Assembly (NCBI GenBank): GCA_021799325.1
Contig: JAJZAS010000085.1
Location: 1-6,622, forward strand
Length of the DNA stretch: 6,622 nt
Direction: 5' to 3'
Source of the DNA: Bacillota bacterium
Lineage (GTDB): Bacteria; Bacillota; Bacilli; Alicyclobacillales; SLC66
Shown one piece after another: positions 1 to 5,928 of this stretch. The notes beneath the pieces are model-generated. The model was not told the origin of the DNA, ran no database searches, and saw nothing but the letters and a program-made list of their open reading frames with translations. Position 1 is the stretch's first letter. The number at the start of each line of letters is the position of its first letter. A program made the position numbers and the translations under genes.

Positions 1-1023
1 CTAGGCACTAAGCACCGCGATACGGTAATCAGTGCCAAGAGGTATTGGGAGACGTTGCCCAAGCTCGTTTATCATCAAGACGAACCTGTTGCCGATCCGT
101 CCGCTATTGCACTGTTTTTCGTAGCAGAACTAGCCAGTCAATATGTCACGGTGGTGCTCTCTGGTGAGGGGGCTGACGAGATTTTTGGCGGGTATACGAT
201 CTATCGTGAACCGTTGTCACTTAAAATGTTTGACTACCTTCCGATGGGAATGCGTAAAACGCTCGGTGATGTGGCGGAATGGTTGCCATATGGGATGAAG
301 GGCCGCGGGTTTTTACTAAGAGGGTCTAAGCCACTTGAGGAAAGGTTTTTTGGCAACGCCTTTTTATTCTCGGAGAGAGACAAGCATGAATTTGTCCACA
401 TCAATCCGGAACGGGAACACTTGAAAAGATCCACCGATGTGACGAAGATGTACTATGATTTTGCGCAGCGTCACGACCCGGTGACAAAAATGCAGATGAT
501 TGATTTGCACACGTGGTTGCCTGGCGACATCCTGATGAAGGCAGACAAGATGACCATGGCGAACAGTTTAGAGCTGCGCGTGCCTTTTCTGGATCGTGAG
601 GTGTTTCAATTTGCCTCGCAAATACCTGCGGAGTACCGACTTTTAAACGGCACCACCAAAAACGTCTTGAGAGAAGCGGTCCGCGGTATTTTACCAAAAG
701 AAGTGGCGGAGCGGAAAAAACTTGGTTTTCCTGTGCCACTACGCACATGGTTGCGGGAAGAGTTTTACGAACCAGTTCGAGAACTGATCGGTTCAAGCAC
801 TCTGGATGACCTTTTTGATAAAGAGCATGTGCTTCACATGTTGGAAGAACATCGTGCAGGTGTTCGGGACCACGCCAGAAAGGTTTGGGCCATTGTCATC
901 TTTTTACTCTGGTATGAAGCGTTTGTCACGAATACAAGAGTGTTTGTTCCACAAGCACCTGTTAGCGTCAAAATTCGCAGGGAGCAAACGCTGGTGGAAA
1001 TGGAGGTAGCCCATGAGTTTTGA
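1..1023 (+). CDS. asnB: Asparagine synthetase (glutamine-hydrolysing), C-terminal part, 5' end outside window
   Basis: Makes asparagine from aspartate, glutamine and ATP in the cytoplasm. The reading frame is open from base 1, so the gene runs in from the left; 340 codons and the TGA stop are present, a little over half of a Bacillus-type AsnB/AsnO of about 610-630 residues. Only the synthetase domain is visible. It carries the motif SGEGADEIFGGY (bases 160-195), then the conserved stretch at 517-594 that begins LPGDILMKADKM and ends RVPFLD, then KKLGFPVPLRTWLR (from 718). The N-terminal glutaminase domain with its catalytic Cys, and the SGGxDS pyrophosphate loop, lie upstream and cannot be checked. 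A TTG at 55 is internal, because homologous sequence continues before it. The last 11 bases overlap the next gene, so the two are probably one operon. The enzyme family is certain; which paralogue (AsnB, AsnO or other) is not. Confidence 0.93.
   Translation, partial: LGTKHRDTVISAKRYWETLPKLVYHQDEPVADPSAIALFFVAELASQYVTVVLSGEGADEIFGGYTIYREPLSLKMFDYLPMGMRKTLGDVAEWLPYGMKGRGFLLRGSKPLEERFFGNAFLFSERDKHEFVHINPEREHLKRSTDVTKMYYDFAQRHDPVTKMQMIDLHTWLPGDILMKADKMTMANSLELRVPFLDREVFQFASQIPAEYRLLNGTTKNVLREAVRGILPKEVAERKKLGFPVPLRTWLREEFYEPVRELIGSSTLDDLFDKEHVLHMLEEHRAGVRDHARKVWAIVIFLLWYEAFVTNTRVFVPQAPVSVKIRREQTLVEMEVAHEF
1002..1007 (+). promoter_or_regulatory. Ribosome binding site of the dnaI-like gene, inside asnB
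   Basis: GGAGGT lies 5 bases before the ATG at 1013 and inside the asnB reading frame. It supports 1013 as the start and translation coupled to asnB. A second GGAGG at 1031-1035 stands only 1 base before the in-frame Met9 codon (1037), which is too close for normal initiation. Confidence 0.75.
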
Positions 1024-1954
1024 GCGAATTGGAGGCATGCTGCCAAGAGCTAAATTTCGTGCTAAATCCTATTCTGCCCTAGAACTTCGCAGCTTGTATC
1101 CTCCTCTTAACGAGTTGGCCGTTGAGGATGAAGACCTATTGAAGGCAGAATCGCTGATCCTGGAAATGCACGAACAAGAAATGATTTGCGGCGCCTGTCA
1201 AGGTTACGAGAAGTGTGGGAAAATTGGCGATGCAAAAGGAATGTGGTACAAGCTAGCTTCCTACCAAGGCAACCTGATCATGGAGACTAGTTACTGCAAG
1301 CCGTTTCAGGATCATGTGTTAATTCAGAAGGCCTCAAAATTTTCGTCGTTTTCCTTGCGAAATGTATATGATCATAAGCTTACGTTCGCTAACTTTCCTC
1401 ATGAGCAGCGGCGTAGGAGACCCAAACTGTTTGCTGCGGCAGAACAGTTTGCAGATAGCTATCAAGTGGGCCAGGAAATGAAAGGGATTTACGTGTTTGG
1501 CCCAGCTGGAGTAGGCAAGACGCATCTACTGCATGCGATCATTAATCGACTCGAAGAACGCCGAATTCCCAGTATCATCATCAGCGCAGACGCCATGTTC
1601 GATCGCCTGCGTAGCATGATTGGCGAGGGCAGGGATATCGATCCGGTGCTCGAGACATTCTCCAGTGTACCGGTTCTTGCCATCGATGAAATAGGGCAGG
1701 AACGGCCTAATCATTTTACGCTGGAAAAACTGTTTCGCATCGTCAACCAACGGTTCACGCGTCGATTGCCAACACTTTATGCCAGCAACTATGCGCCACC
1801 TGACCTTTATGCCAGAATGTCAGACGAATTTTTGCCGTTTATTGATCCATTAAAAAGTAGAATTATCGGGATGAGCCGGGTGGGGTATCTCGACGGCGAT
1901 GATTATCGCATTGCCCATATGGAATTATTGGATGAGGAAATCGATAACGGATAG
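1013..1954 (+). CDS. dnaI: DnaI/DnaC-like AAA+ primosomal helicase loader
   Basis: A protein of 313 residues, close to the 311 I recall for B. subtilis DnaI, which loads the replicative helicase DnaC onto DNA at origins and restarted forks. Residues 1-100 form the expected helicase-interaction domain with a cysteine cluster (C59, C62, C68, C95) that probably binds zinc. The AAA+ domain follows: Walker A GPAGVGKT at 163-170, Walker B VLAIDEIG at 221-228, a sensor-1-type stretch TLYASNY at 254-260, and R283 in PLKSRIIG as a likely arginine finger. An acidic tail follows (about 295-313). IstB-type transposase helpers share this fold, but the Cys-bearing N-terminal domain, the length and the absence of a transposase favour DnaI. 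The context is odd: in B. subtilis dnaI follows dnaB, whereas here the gene overlaps the end of asnB. It may be the main loader in a moved position or a second copy; the window cannot tell. Confidence 0.85.
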   Translation: MSFERIGGMLPRAKFRAKSYSALELRSLYPPLNELAVEDEDLLKAESLILEMHEQEMICGACQGYEKCGKIGDAKGMWYKLASYQGNLIMETSYCKPFQDHVLIQKASKFSSFSLRNVYDHKLTFANFPHEQRRRRPKLFAAAEQFADSYQVGQEMKGIYVFGPAGVGKTHLLHAIINRLEERRIPSIIISADAMFDRLRSMIGEGRDIDPVLETFSSVPVLAIDEIGQERPNHFTLEKLFRIVNQRFTRRLPTLYASNYAPPDLYARMSDEFLPFIDPLKSRIIGMSRVGYLDGDDYRIAHMELLDEEIDNG

Positions 1955-1982
1955 AGTTAAACCCGCACGTCAAGCCTGCTTT

Positions 1983-2786
1983 TTAAATGCCTTCCGACAG
2001 ATAAAGCAGCGCGAGTTGAAAAGGGTTGACCTCGACGCGCGGAGACATGCGCCACGTGATTTCCGCTTTACGAAGTTGCCATTCTGCCTCCAGTGATTCC
2101 TTGTTGTCCATCGTTTCATAGTATTGATCCAGTTCTGTTAGTTCTTTTTTTAATCGCTGGGAGGCTTCCTGCGCCCAACCTTGATCCCGTTTATTTATTT
2201 CGCGTTGTACTTCCTCCAGTACCGCTGAAAACACATGATCAAAACTGATGGGGAGCGGGATAATCTTTGCTTCACCGGGTTGATGATCGAGTAGTTTTTT
2301 TCCTTTCCACTGATTCAAATCGATTTTTTTGATGGTATTGGTATGGATGAAATACAAGTATGACAACAATTCATCTTTTTGCCGATCCGAAATAAAAGAC
2401 ACCTTGACGTTCATCAGCACATGCGGCCATAAATGGTTGGATGGTTCATACGCCACGGCAAACATTCCCCGATTTTTTGCGCTCTGATAGATTTTTTGCA
2501 TGCGGTAACTTCCAGGTAGGACGCGCTCTGGCTTTTGCGTGTCTTTTAGCACACTGGTGAACTGTAGTGATGGAGGCATATCATCAAAGAGTAGATACAA
2601 AAAATTGGGTGGAGGCGTTTCACCAAGCGTTTCGATCCACATCCAATAAAAAGGGCGATCGGTCAGCTCTTTGTCTACTTCTTTAGGAAGTTCCACAGAT
2701 AACGCAAAATCGTCTGCAGAGTGAAGTGTGGCATCAACCAGCATAAAATACCTTTTGCAGAACTCTTGCAGTTTTTTGTCCTTCAT
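1983..2786 (-). CDS. yqhG: YqhG family protein of unknown function
   Basis: 267 residues, starting ATG and ending TAA. I place it in the Bacillus YqhG family from its length, sequence character and position directly after the SNF2 gene yqhH and opposite gcvT. No catalytic motif, signal peptide or membrane segment is visible. The N-terminal two thirds look like a mixed globular domain rich in aromatic residues (for example RPFYWMWIE at 44-52 and NFLYLLFDDM at 61-70). About 186-245 is charged and probably helical, possibly a coiled coil (VLEEVQREINKR, then QRLKKELTELDQYYETMD). The end returns to a hydrophobic stretch, PFQLALLYLSEGI. A protein of this kind could be a partner or adaptor of the YqhH ATPase, but that is inferred only from linkage: 15 bases separate the two genes and the order is yqhH then yqhG. 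Confidence 0.82.
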   Translation of the reverse strand: MKDKKLQEFCKRYFMLVDATLHSADDFALSVELPKEVDKELTDRPFYWMWIETLGETPPPNFLYLLFDDMPPSLQFTSVLKDTQKPERVLPGSYRMQKIYQSAKNRGMFAVAYEPSNHLWPHVLMNVKVSFISDRQKDELLSYLYFIHTNTIKKIDLNQWKGKKLLDHQPGEAKIIPLPISFDHVFSAVLEEVQREINKRDQGWAQEASQRLKKELTELDQYYETMDNKESLEAEWQLRKAEITWRMSPRVEVNPFQLALLYLSEGI

Positions 2787-2793
2787 CTCATTT

Positions 2794-2802
2794 ACCTTTC
2801 CC
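2794..2802 (-). promoter_or_regulatory. Ribosome binding site of yqhG, touching the yqhH stop codon
   Basis: On the minus strand GGGAAAGGT lies 7 bases before the yqhG ATG. Its first base is also the last base of the yqhH TAG stop (2802-2804). This suggests that ribosomes finishing yqhH help start yqhG. The match to the anti-Shine-Dalgarno sequence is moderate. Confidence 0.55.
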
Positions 2803-4451
2803 TACTTGTGGTTGGAAGGCGTACGCTGCACCCGCTTGGACAGTACATTTAAACGCGCCTTGACTTCGCTCGGATCCCGACTTTCCACAAATGTTTGCAA
2901 TAGTTCCTTTTCAAACGCTTTGGCGCCAAGAATCACGTCTAGTTCCCCGATTACCGCCTCAAACATTTGGATTTTTTCCTGCAACAACTGAACGATATGC
3001 TCCTCAATTGTCTCTTTCGTCGCCAGATTGTAAATATACACAGGGCGTGTTTGACCTAGTCGATGCACACGTCCGATTCGCTGCTCCACTCTCATGGGGT
3101 TCCATGGTAGGTCAAAATTGATGACCTGGTTGCAAAATTGCAGGTTGATGCCTTCTCCTCCCGCTTCTGTTGCGACAAGCACCTGTGCCCGGTGTTCGAA
3201 AAGATCCTTCATCCAGTCTTTTTTTCCTCTTTTAAATCCACCGCGAAAAGGCACCGCCGCGATACCTGAGCGCCGCAACATATAGAGTAAAAAATCTTGT
3301 GTAGCCCGATATTCTGTGAAAACAATCAGTTTGTCGGCAATTTGTTTGGCAAGATCAATCGTTTGGTTGACCTTGGTATAGCCAGGTACTGATTGAGCCA
3401 TCTCATAAATGTGTTCCAATCGCTCACGCGCGGAGGAGATCAAGTGAGTGTCCTTGCGCATTTTTTCCAGGGTGGGAAGCGCGGCGTAAGAACTGCTGCA
3501 AATTTCCCGTTGGAGCGTGATCAGCGGGAGCAAACTGCGATGATTCGAGGAGCGATATTCATACTCCTCTTTGATAAATCCACTGACCTCCTCGTAAAGC
3601 TCCATCTCTTCTTGAGATAGACGCAGCATGATGGCTTCCACGTGACGTTCGGTAAAATCTACTTGGCTTTCTTTTCTTCGGTTTCGTACCATCAGCGTAT
3701 GTAATGCGCTGCGCAGTGCCTGAGGGTTTTTAGGTGTGCGCTTATCCAAAACATGGGTCGAAGCAAAAGCCGTCGGATTTCCAAGCTGTCCCGGGCGCAA
3801 AAGATGGATGAGGTTGTACACCTCTTTTAAGTCGTTCTGGACAGGAGTCGCAGTGACAAGAAGCAAATATTTTTTACGTATCTGGTTGACCAGTTGCCAG
3901 TTACCAGTGCGGTTGTTTTTTAATTTATGCGCTTCATCCACAATCACTAAGTCGTAATCTTGGCCGAGTACGATGCTGCGATGAGGTTCACGTTTGGTGG
4001 TGTCCATTGAAGCGACAACGACATCATAATTGGTCCAAGACCATTCATTGCGCTGGGCAAACGCGTTGACTGCGAACTTCTCGTTGAGCTCGCGAGTCCA
4101 TTGCAGGACAAGGGATGCAGGGACGAGAATGAGTGCTTTTTTGACGAGTCCTCGCACCATGTATTCCTTGATCACAAGGCCTGCTTCAATCGTTTTACCA
4201 AGCCCCACTTCGTCTGCAAGTAGCGCTCTACCATGTAATTCGTTGATGACACGTTTAGCGGTCTCGATCTGATGGGTATAGGGGAGAACGCTTGGCAACA
4301 GCTTTAAGCATGCGAGATCGTCAAAACTGACCGCAATGGATTCCTCTTCCGCTTCGTAAGCAAGCAAAAAAAGACCCCAGCGTCCGCTGACAGCGTCTCC
4401 GCGTTCCTTCAGTTTTTGGCGAAGTTGATCGTGAATCTGGTAATTATACAC
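2802..4451 (-). CDS. yqhH: YqhH, compact SNF2-family (RapA-like) DNA-dependent ATPase/helicase
   Basis: 549 residues with a GTG start and a TAG stop. All superfamily 2 SNF2 motifs are present: THQIETA (59-65) before motif I, DEVGLGKT (80-87); motif Ia region LILVPASLVLQW; motif II DEAH (172-175); motif III TATP (200-203); LIVFTEYRATQDF (375-387); VATEAGGEGINLQF (426-439); and the arginine-finger motif VI QRIGRVHRLGQ (457-467). The form of motif I (ADEVGLGKTIEAG) and the C-terminal lobe resemble RapA/HepA, which remodels stalled RNA polymerase, but the extra domains of full-length RapA are missing. About 80 residues follow the helicase core. SNF2 proteins use ATP to move along double-stranded DNA and displace bound proteins; the target of YqhH is unknown to me. 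No nuclease, methylase or other defence domain is fused to it. The length is close to the B. subtilis protein (about 557). Confidence 0.92.
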   Translation of the reverse strand: MYNYQIHDQLRQKLKERGDAVSGRWGLFLLAYEAEEESIAVSFDDLACLKLLPSVLPYTHQIETAKRVINELHGRALLADEVGLGKTIEAGLVIKEYMVRGLVKKALILVPASLVLQWTRELNEKFAVNAFAQRNEWSWTNYDVVVASMDTTKREPHRSIVLGQDYDLVIVDEAHKLKNNRTGNWQLVNQIRKKYLLLVTATPVQNDLKEVYNLIHLLRPGQLGNPTAFASTHVLDKRTPKNPQALRSALHTLMVRNRRKESQVDFTERHVEAIMLRLSQEEMELYEEVSGFIKEEYEYRSSNHRSLLPLITLQREICSSSYAALPTLEKMRKDTHLISSARERLEHIYEMAQSVPGYTKVNQTIDLAKQIADKLIVFTEYRATQDFLLYMLRRSGIAAVPFRGGFKRGKKDWMKDLFEHRAQVLVATEAGGEGINLQFCNQVINFDLPWNPMRVEQRIGRVHRLGQTRPVYIYNLATKETIEEHIVQLLQEKIQMFEAVIGELDVILGAKAFEKELLQTFVESRDPSEVKARLNVLSKRVQRTPSNHK

Positions 4452-4457
4452 AAATCT

Positions 4458-4465
4458 TCTCCTTT
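4458..4465 (-). promoter_or_regulatory. Ribosome binding site deciding the yqhH GTG start
   Basis: On the minus strand AAAGGAGA lies about 6-7 bases before the GTG at 4449-4451. The site is strong and supports GTG as the start; no ATG in frame nearby has a comparable site. Confidence 0.8.
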
Positions 4466-4491
4466 ACGTTGAAGTATGCCCGATTTATTGG

Positions 4492-4521
4492 TTGGCATTC
4501 CGCGTCAGTTCCAGCTATACT
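4492..4521 (+). promoter_or_regulatory. Sigma-A-type promoter of the gcv operon
   Basis: TTGGCA at 4492-4497 and TATACT at 4516-4521 are separated by 18 bases. Each has one mismatch to the consensus -35 and -10 boxes. A start site near 4528-4530 would place the transcript's 5' end about 20 bases before the riboswitch leader helix and give a leader of roughly 275 bases before gcvT. No start site has been measured; the call rests on box quality and on its position directly before a riboswitch. Confidence 0.7.
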
Positions 4522-4559
4522 GGTTGTAAGAAAAATGAACGATGAATTTGCGAATGACG

Positions 4560-4654
4560 ATTGCAGGAGAGCGCGAAAGCACTTTCGCCACCGAAGGAGC
4601 AAGCGGAAAGAGCGGTTCTTTCCCGTGAATCTCTCAGGTACAGGGTACTGCAAT
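4560..4654 (+). ncRNA. Glycine aptamer I
   Basis: P1 is a perfect 7-pair helix: ATTGCAG (4560-4566) with CTGCAAT (4648-4654). Next inside is GAGAG (4567-4571) with CTCTC (4631-4635). A hairpin with 6-pair stem GCGAAA/TTTCGC (4573-4578 and 4583-4588) precedes the conserved core CACCGAAGGAGCAA, and a second hairpin pairs GGAAAGA (4605-4611) with TCTTTCC (4617-4623). The core matches the form I know as consensus. Confidence 0.9.
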
Positions 4655-4663
4655 CCGACGCCA

Positions 4664-4740
4664 CCTGGAGAGCGCCGAGCGATTGGCCACCAAAGGGGTA
4701 ACCTGCGGTTGCAGGGGAACTCTCAGGTACAAAGGACAGG
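4664..4740 (+). ncRNA. Glycine aptamer II
   Basis: GAGAG (4668-4672) pairs with CTCTC (4720-4724). GCC (4674-4676) faces GGC (4685-4687), and CCTGC/GCAGG (4702-4706 and 4711-4715) makes a perfect 5-pair hairpin with loop GGTT. The outer P1 is weak: I can pair only CCT (4664-4666) with AGG (4738-4740). The core reads CACCAAAGGGG where aptamer I reads CACCGAAGGAG. The weak outer helix is the part expected to be locked by glycine. Confidence 0.88.
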
Positions 4741-4743
4741 GAC

Positions 4744-4774
4744 GATGCCGATGTGTTTTGTCGGTGTCTTTTTT
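4744..4774 (+). terminator. Riboswitch-controlled intrinsic terminator in the gcvT leader
   Basis: GATGCCGA (4744-4751) pairs with TCGGTGTC (4761-4768) across a 9-base loop, giving 8 pairs of which two are G-U, followed by six T (4769-4774), then G and four more T. It stands 29 bases before the gcvT start and directly after aptamer II. Pairing could extend weakly down to 4738-4742, which would take the P1 strand of aptamer II and make the two structures exclusive. Confidence 0.78.
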
Positions 4775-4789
4775 GTTTTCACCTTTATC

Positions 4790-4795
4790 GAGGAG
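4790..4795 (+). promoter_or_regulatory. Ribosome binding site of gcvT
   Basis: GAGGAG lies 8 bases before the GTG at 4804. It also lies 6 bases before an ATG at 4802 in another frame, which is followed at once by TGA. It decides the start in favour of 4804 over an in-frame GTG at 4753, which lies inside the terminator loop and has no such site. Confidence 0.8.
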
Positions 4796-4803
4796 CGATC
4801 AAT

Positions 4804-5910
4804 GTGACGGAATTAAGGCGGACGCCACTTTTTCCACTGTACAAAAAGTACGGTGCACAAGTTGTAGATTTTGCTGGATACGAAATGCCAGTCCAATTTT
4901 CAGGGATTGTAGCGGAGCACAAACTAGTCCGCGAAAAGGCGGGCTTGTTTGATGTATCCCATATGGGGGAAATTGAGGTGACAGGGCCAGGGGCAGGCGC
5001 CTTCATCCAAACAATCATCACCAACGACTTAATTAAAATTCTGCCTGGGCAAGCACAGTACAGCCCGATTGCCAACGACAAAGGCGGTACCGTGGATGAT
5101 GTGCTGGTGTATTGCCTGAATGAAAATGAATATTGGGTTGTCGTCAATGCGGCCAATCGTGAAAAGGACTGGGAGTGGATGGTGTCCCATCAACCGGAGG
5201 ATGCTGACGTTACGCTTCGTGACCGGTCGGACGAAATCGCTCAACTGGCATTGCAGGGACCACTTGCTGAAACGATTCTGCAAAAGTTGACTACGGTCGA
5301 TCTTTCGCAAATCCACTATTACTCTTTTCAAACGAATGTCAATGTGGCAGGCGTGCCGAGCTTAGTGTCGAGAACCGGATACACTGGGGAAGACGGTTTT
5401 GAAATCTATATGGATGCGAGTCAGGCAACGAGTGTCTTTGAATCACTAATGGAAAAAGGGGCTCCTTTTGGACTGGAACCCATCGGTCTTGGTGCGAGGG
5501 ACACGCTTCGGCTTGAGGCGAGATTACCACTGTACGGGCATGAGTTGCTAGACGATATTTCACCGCTTGAAGCGGGGCTTGGCATGTTTGTGAAGACGGC
5601 TAAATTTGATTTCATTGGGAAAGACGCGTTGTTGTCGCAAAAAGAAAACGGACTGCGCCGCAAAATTGTCGGCTTTGAGATGAAGGATCGCGGGATTGCC
5701 AGGGGAGGGTTTCAGGTGTTTGGATCGGACGGTCCAATTGGGTTTGTCACCAGTGGAACGTTCAGTCCCACCTTCAATAAAAGCATAGGACTTGCCATGG
5801 TGGAACTGCCTTACACAGAAGTGGGAACGGAATTTGACATTGAAATCCGCGGAAAAAAAGCGCGTGCCGTGGTCGTGAAGACACCATTTTACAAGCGCGC
5901 AAAAGCGTAA
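4804..5910 (+). CDS. gcvT: Aminomethyltransferase, T protein of the glycine cleavage system
   Basis: 368 residues, close to the 362 I recall for B. subtilis. GcvT takes the aminomethyl group carried on lipoylated H protein, transfers the one-carbon unit to tetrahydrofolate as 5,10-methylene-THF, and releases ammonia. The N-terminus from GTG reads MTELRRTPLFPLYKKYG and matches the family start. Visible family segments are GLFDVSHMGEIEVTG (47-61), GGTVDDVLVY (94-103, holding the conserved Asp of the folate site), SRTGYTGEDGFEIY (189-202), LGARDTLRLEARLPLYGHEL (229-248) and SGTFSPTFNKSIGLAMV (317-333). No break or missing key region is visible. It is the first gene of the riboswitch-controlled operon, 18 bases before gcvPA. 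A longer form starting at 4753 is rejected because it would read through the terminator. Confidence 0.97.
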   Translation: MTELRRTPLFPLYKKYGAQVVDFAGYEMPVQFSGIVAEHKLVREKAGLFDVSHMGEIEVTGPGAGAFIQTIITNDLIKILPGQAQYSPIANDKGGTVDDVLVYCLNENEYWVVVNAANREKDWEWMVSHQPEDADVTLRDRSDEIAQLALQGPLAETILQKLTTVDLSQIHYYSFQTNVNVAGVPSLVSRTGYTGEDGFEIYMDASQATSVFESLMEKGAPFGLEPIGLGARDTLRLEARLPLYGHELLDDISPLEAGLGMFVKTAKFDFIGKDALLSQKENGLRRKIVGFEMKDRGIARGGFQVFGSDGPIGFVTSGTFSPTFNKSIGLAMVELPYTEVGTEFDIEIRGKKARAVVVKTPFYKRAKA

Positions 5911-5913
5911 CCG

Positions 5914-5920
5914 AAGGAGG
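5914..5920 (+). promoter_or_regulatory. Ribosome binding site of gcvPA
   Basis: AAGGAGG lies 8 bases before the ATG at 5929, close to a perfect Bacillus site. There is no room for a separate promoter between gcvT and gcvPA. Confidence 0.85.
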
Positions 5921-5928
5921 GAAGCAAT

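Larger units (their letters stand above)
4550..4774 (+). promoter_or_regulatory. Tandem glycine riboswitch with transcription-terminator expression platform
   Basis: Two glycine aptamers lie in series before gcvT, followed by a terminator. Both contain the diagnostic core (CACCGAAGGAGCAA at 4589-4602 and CACCAAAGGGGTAA at 4688-4701) and the conserved CTCTCAGGTAC segment (4631-4641 and 4720-4730). A short leader-linker helix, GCG (4550-4552) with CGC (4659-4661), plus facing G-A pairs (4556-4557 and 4657-4658), fits the kink-turn known to stabilise tandem glycine riboswitches. In this family before gcvT, glycine binding stops the terminator from forming, so the operon is on when glycine is plentiful. 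The family and target are secure; the switching mechanism in this particular RNA is inferred. Confidence 0.95.

Noticed and set aside
401..796. 131-codon minus-strand frame inside asnB
   Set aside because: It lies opposite a clearly conserved coding region and gives a low-complexity Ser/Pro/Cys-rich product without a family.
1333..1352. AATTTTCGTCGTTTTC, which resembles a CodY box
   Set aside because: It lies within the dnaI-like coding sequence, far from any promoter, and the second half fits poorly.
1976..2009. Inverted repeat CTGCTTT/AAAGCAG at the convergent junction as a terminator
   Set aside because: The loop is 20 bases, the right half lies in yqhG, and no T-run follows on either strand.
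2802..4451. SNF2 gene as part of a phage-defence island (for example a DISARM-like system)
   Set aside because: No methylase, phospholipase D, nuclease or other defence gene is nearby; the length and neighbours match the ordinary chromosomal yqhH locus.
4473..4478. Minus-strand CATACT as a -10 box for yqhH
   Set aside because: No acceptable -35 box (the hexamer at 17 bases is GGAATG), so it is too weak to annotate.
4753..4803. Longer gcvT reading frame from a GTG at 4753
   Set aside because: It lies in the terminator loop, has no ribosome binding site and adds a Cys/Phe-rich stretch not found in the family; the GTG at 4804 has GAGGAG at good spacing and matches the family N-terminus.
4469..4807. 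112-codon plus-strand frame across the divergent region
   Set aside because: It is fully covered by the gcv promoter, riboswitch and terminator; its product has no recognisable family and the open frame is a by-product of structured RNA sequence.
5029..5331. 100-codon minus-strand frame inside gcvT, and similar frames nearby
   Set aside because: They are opposite strongly conserved gcvT sequence and show no domain.
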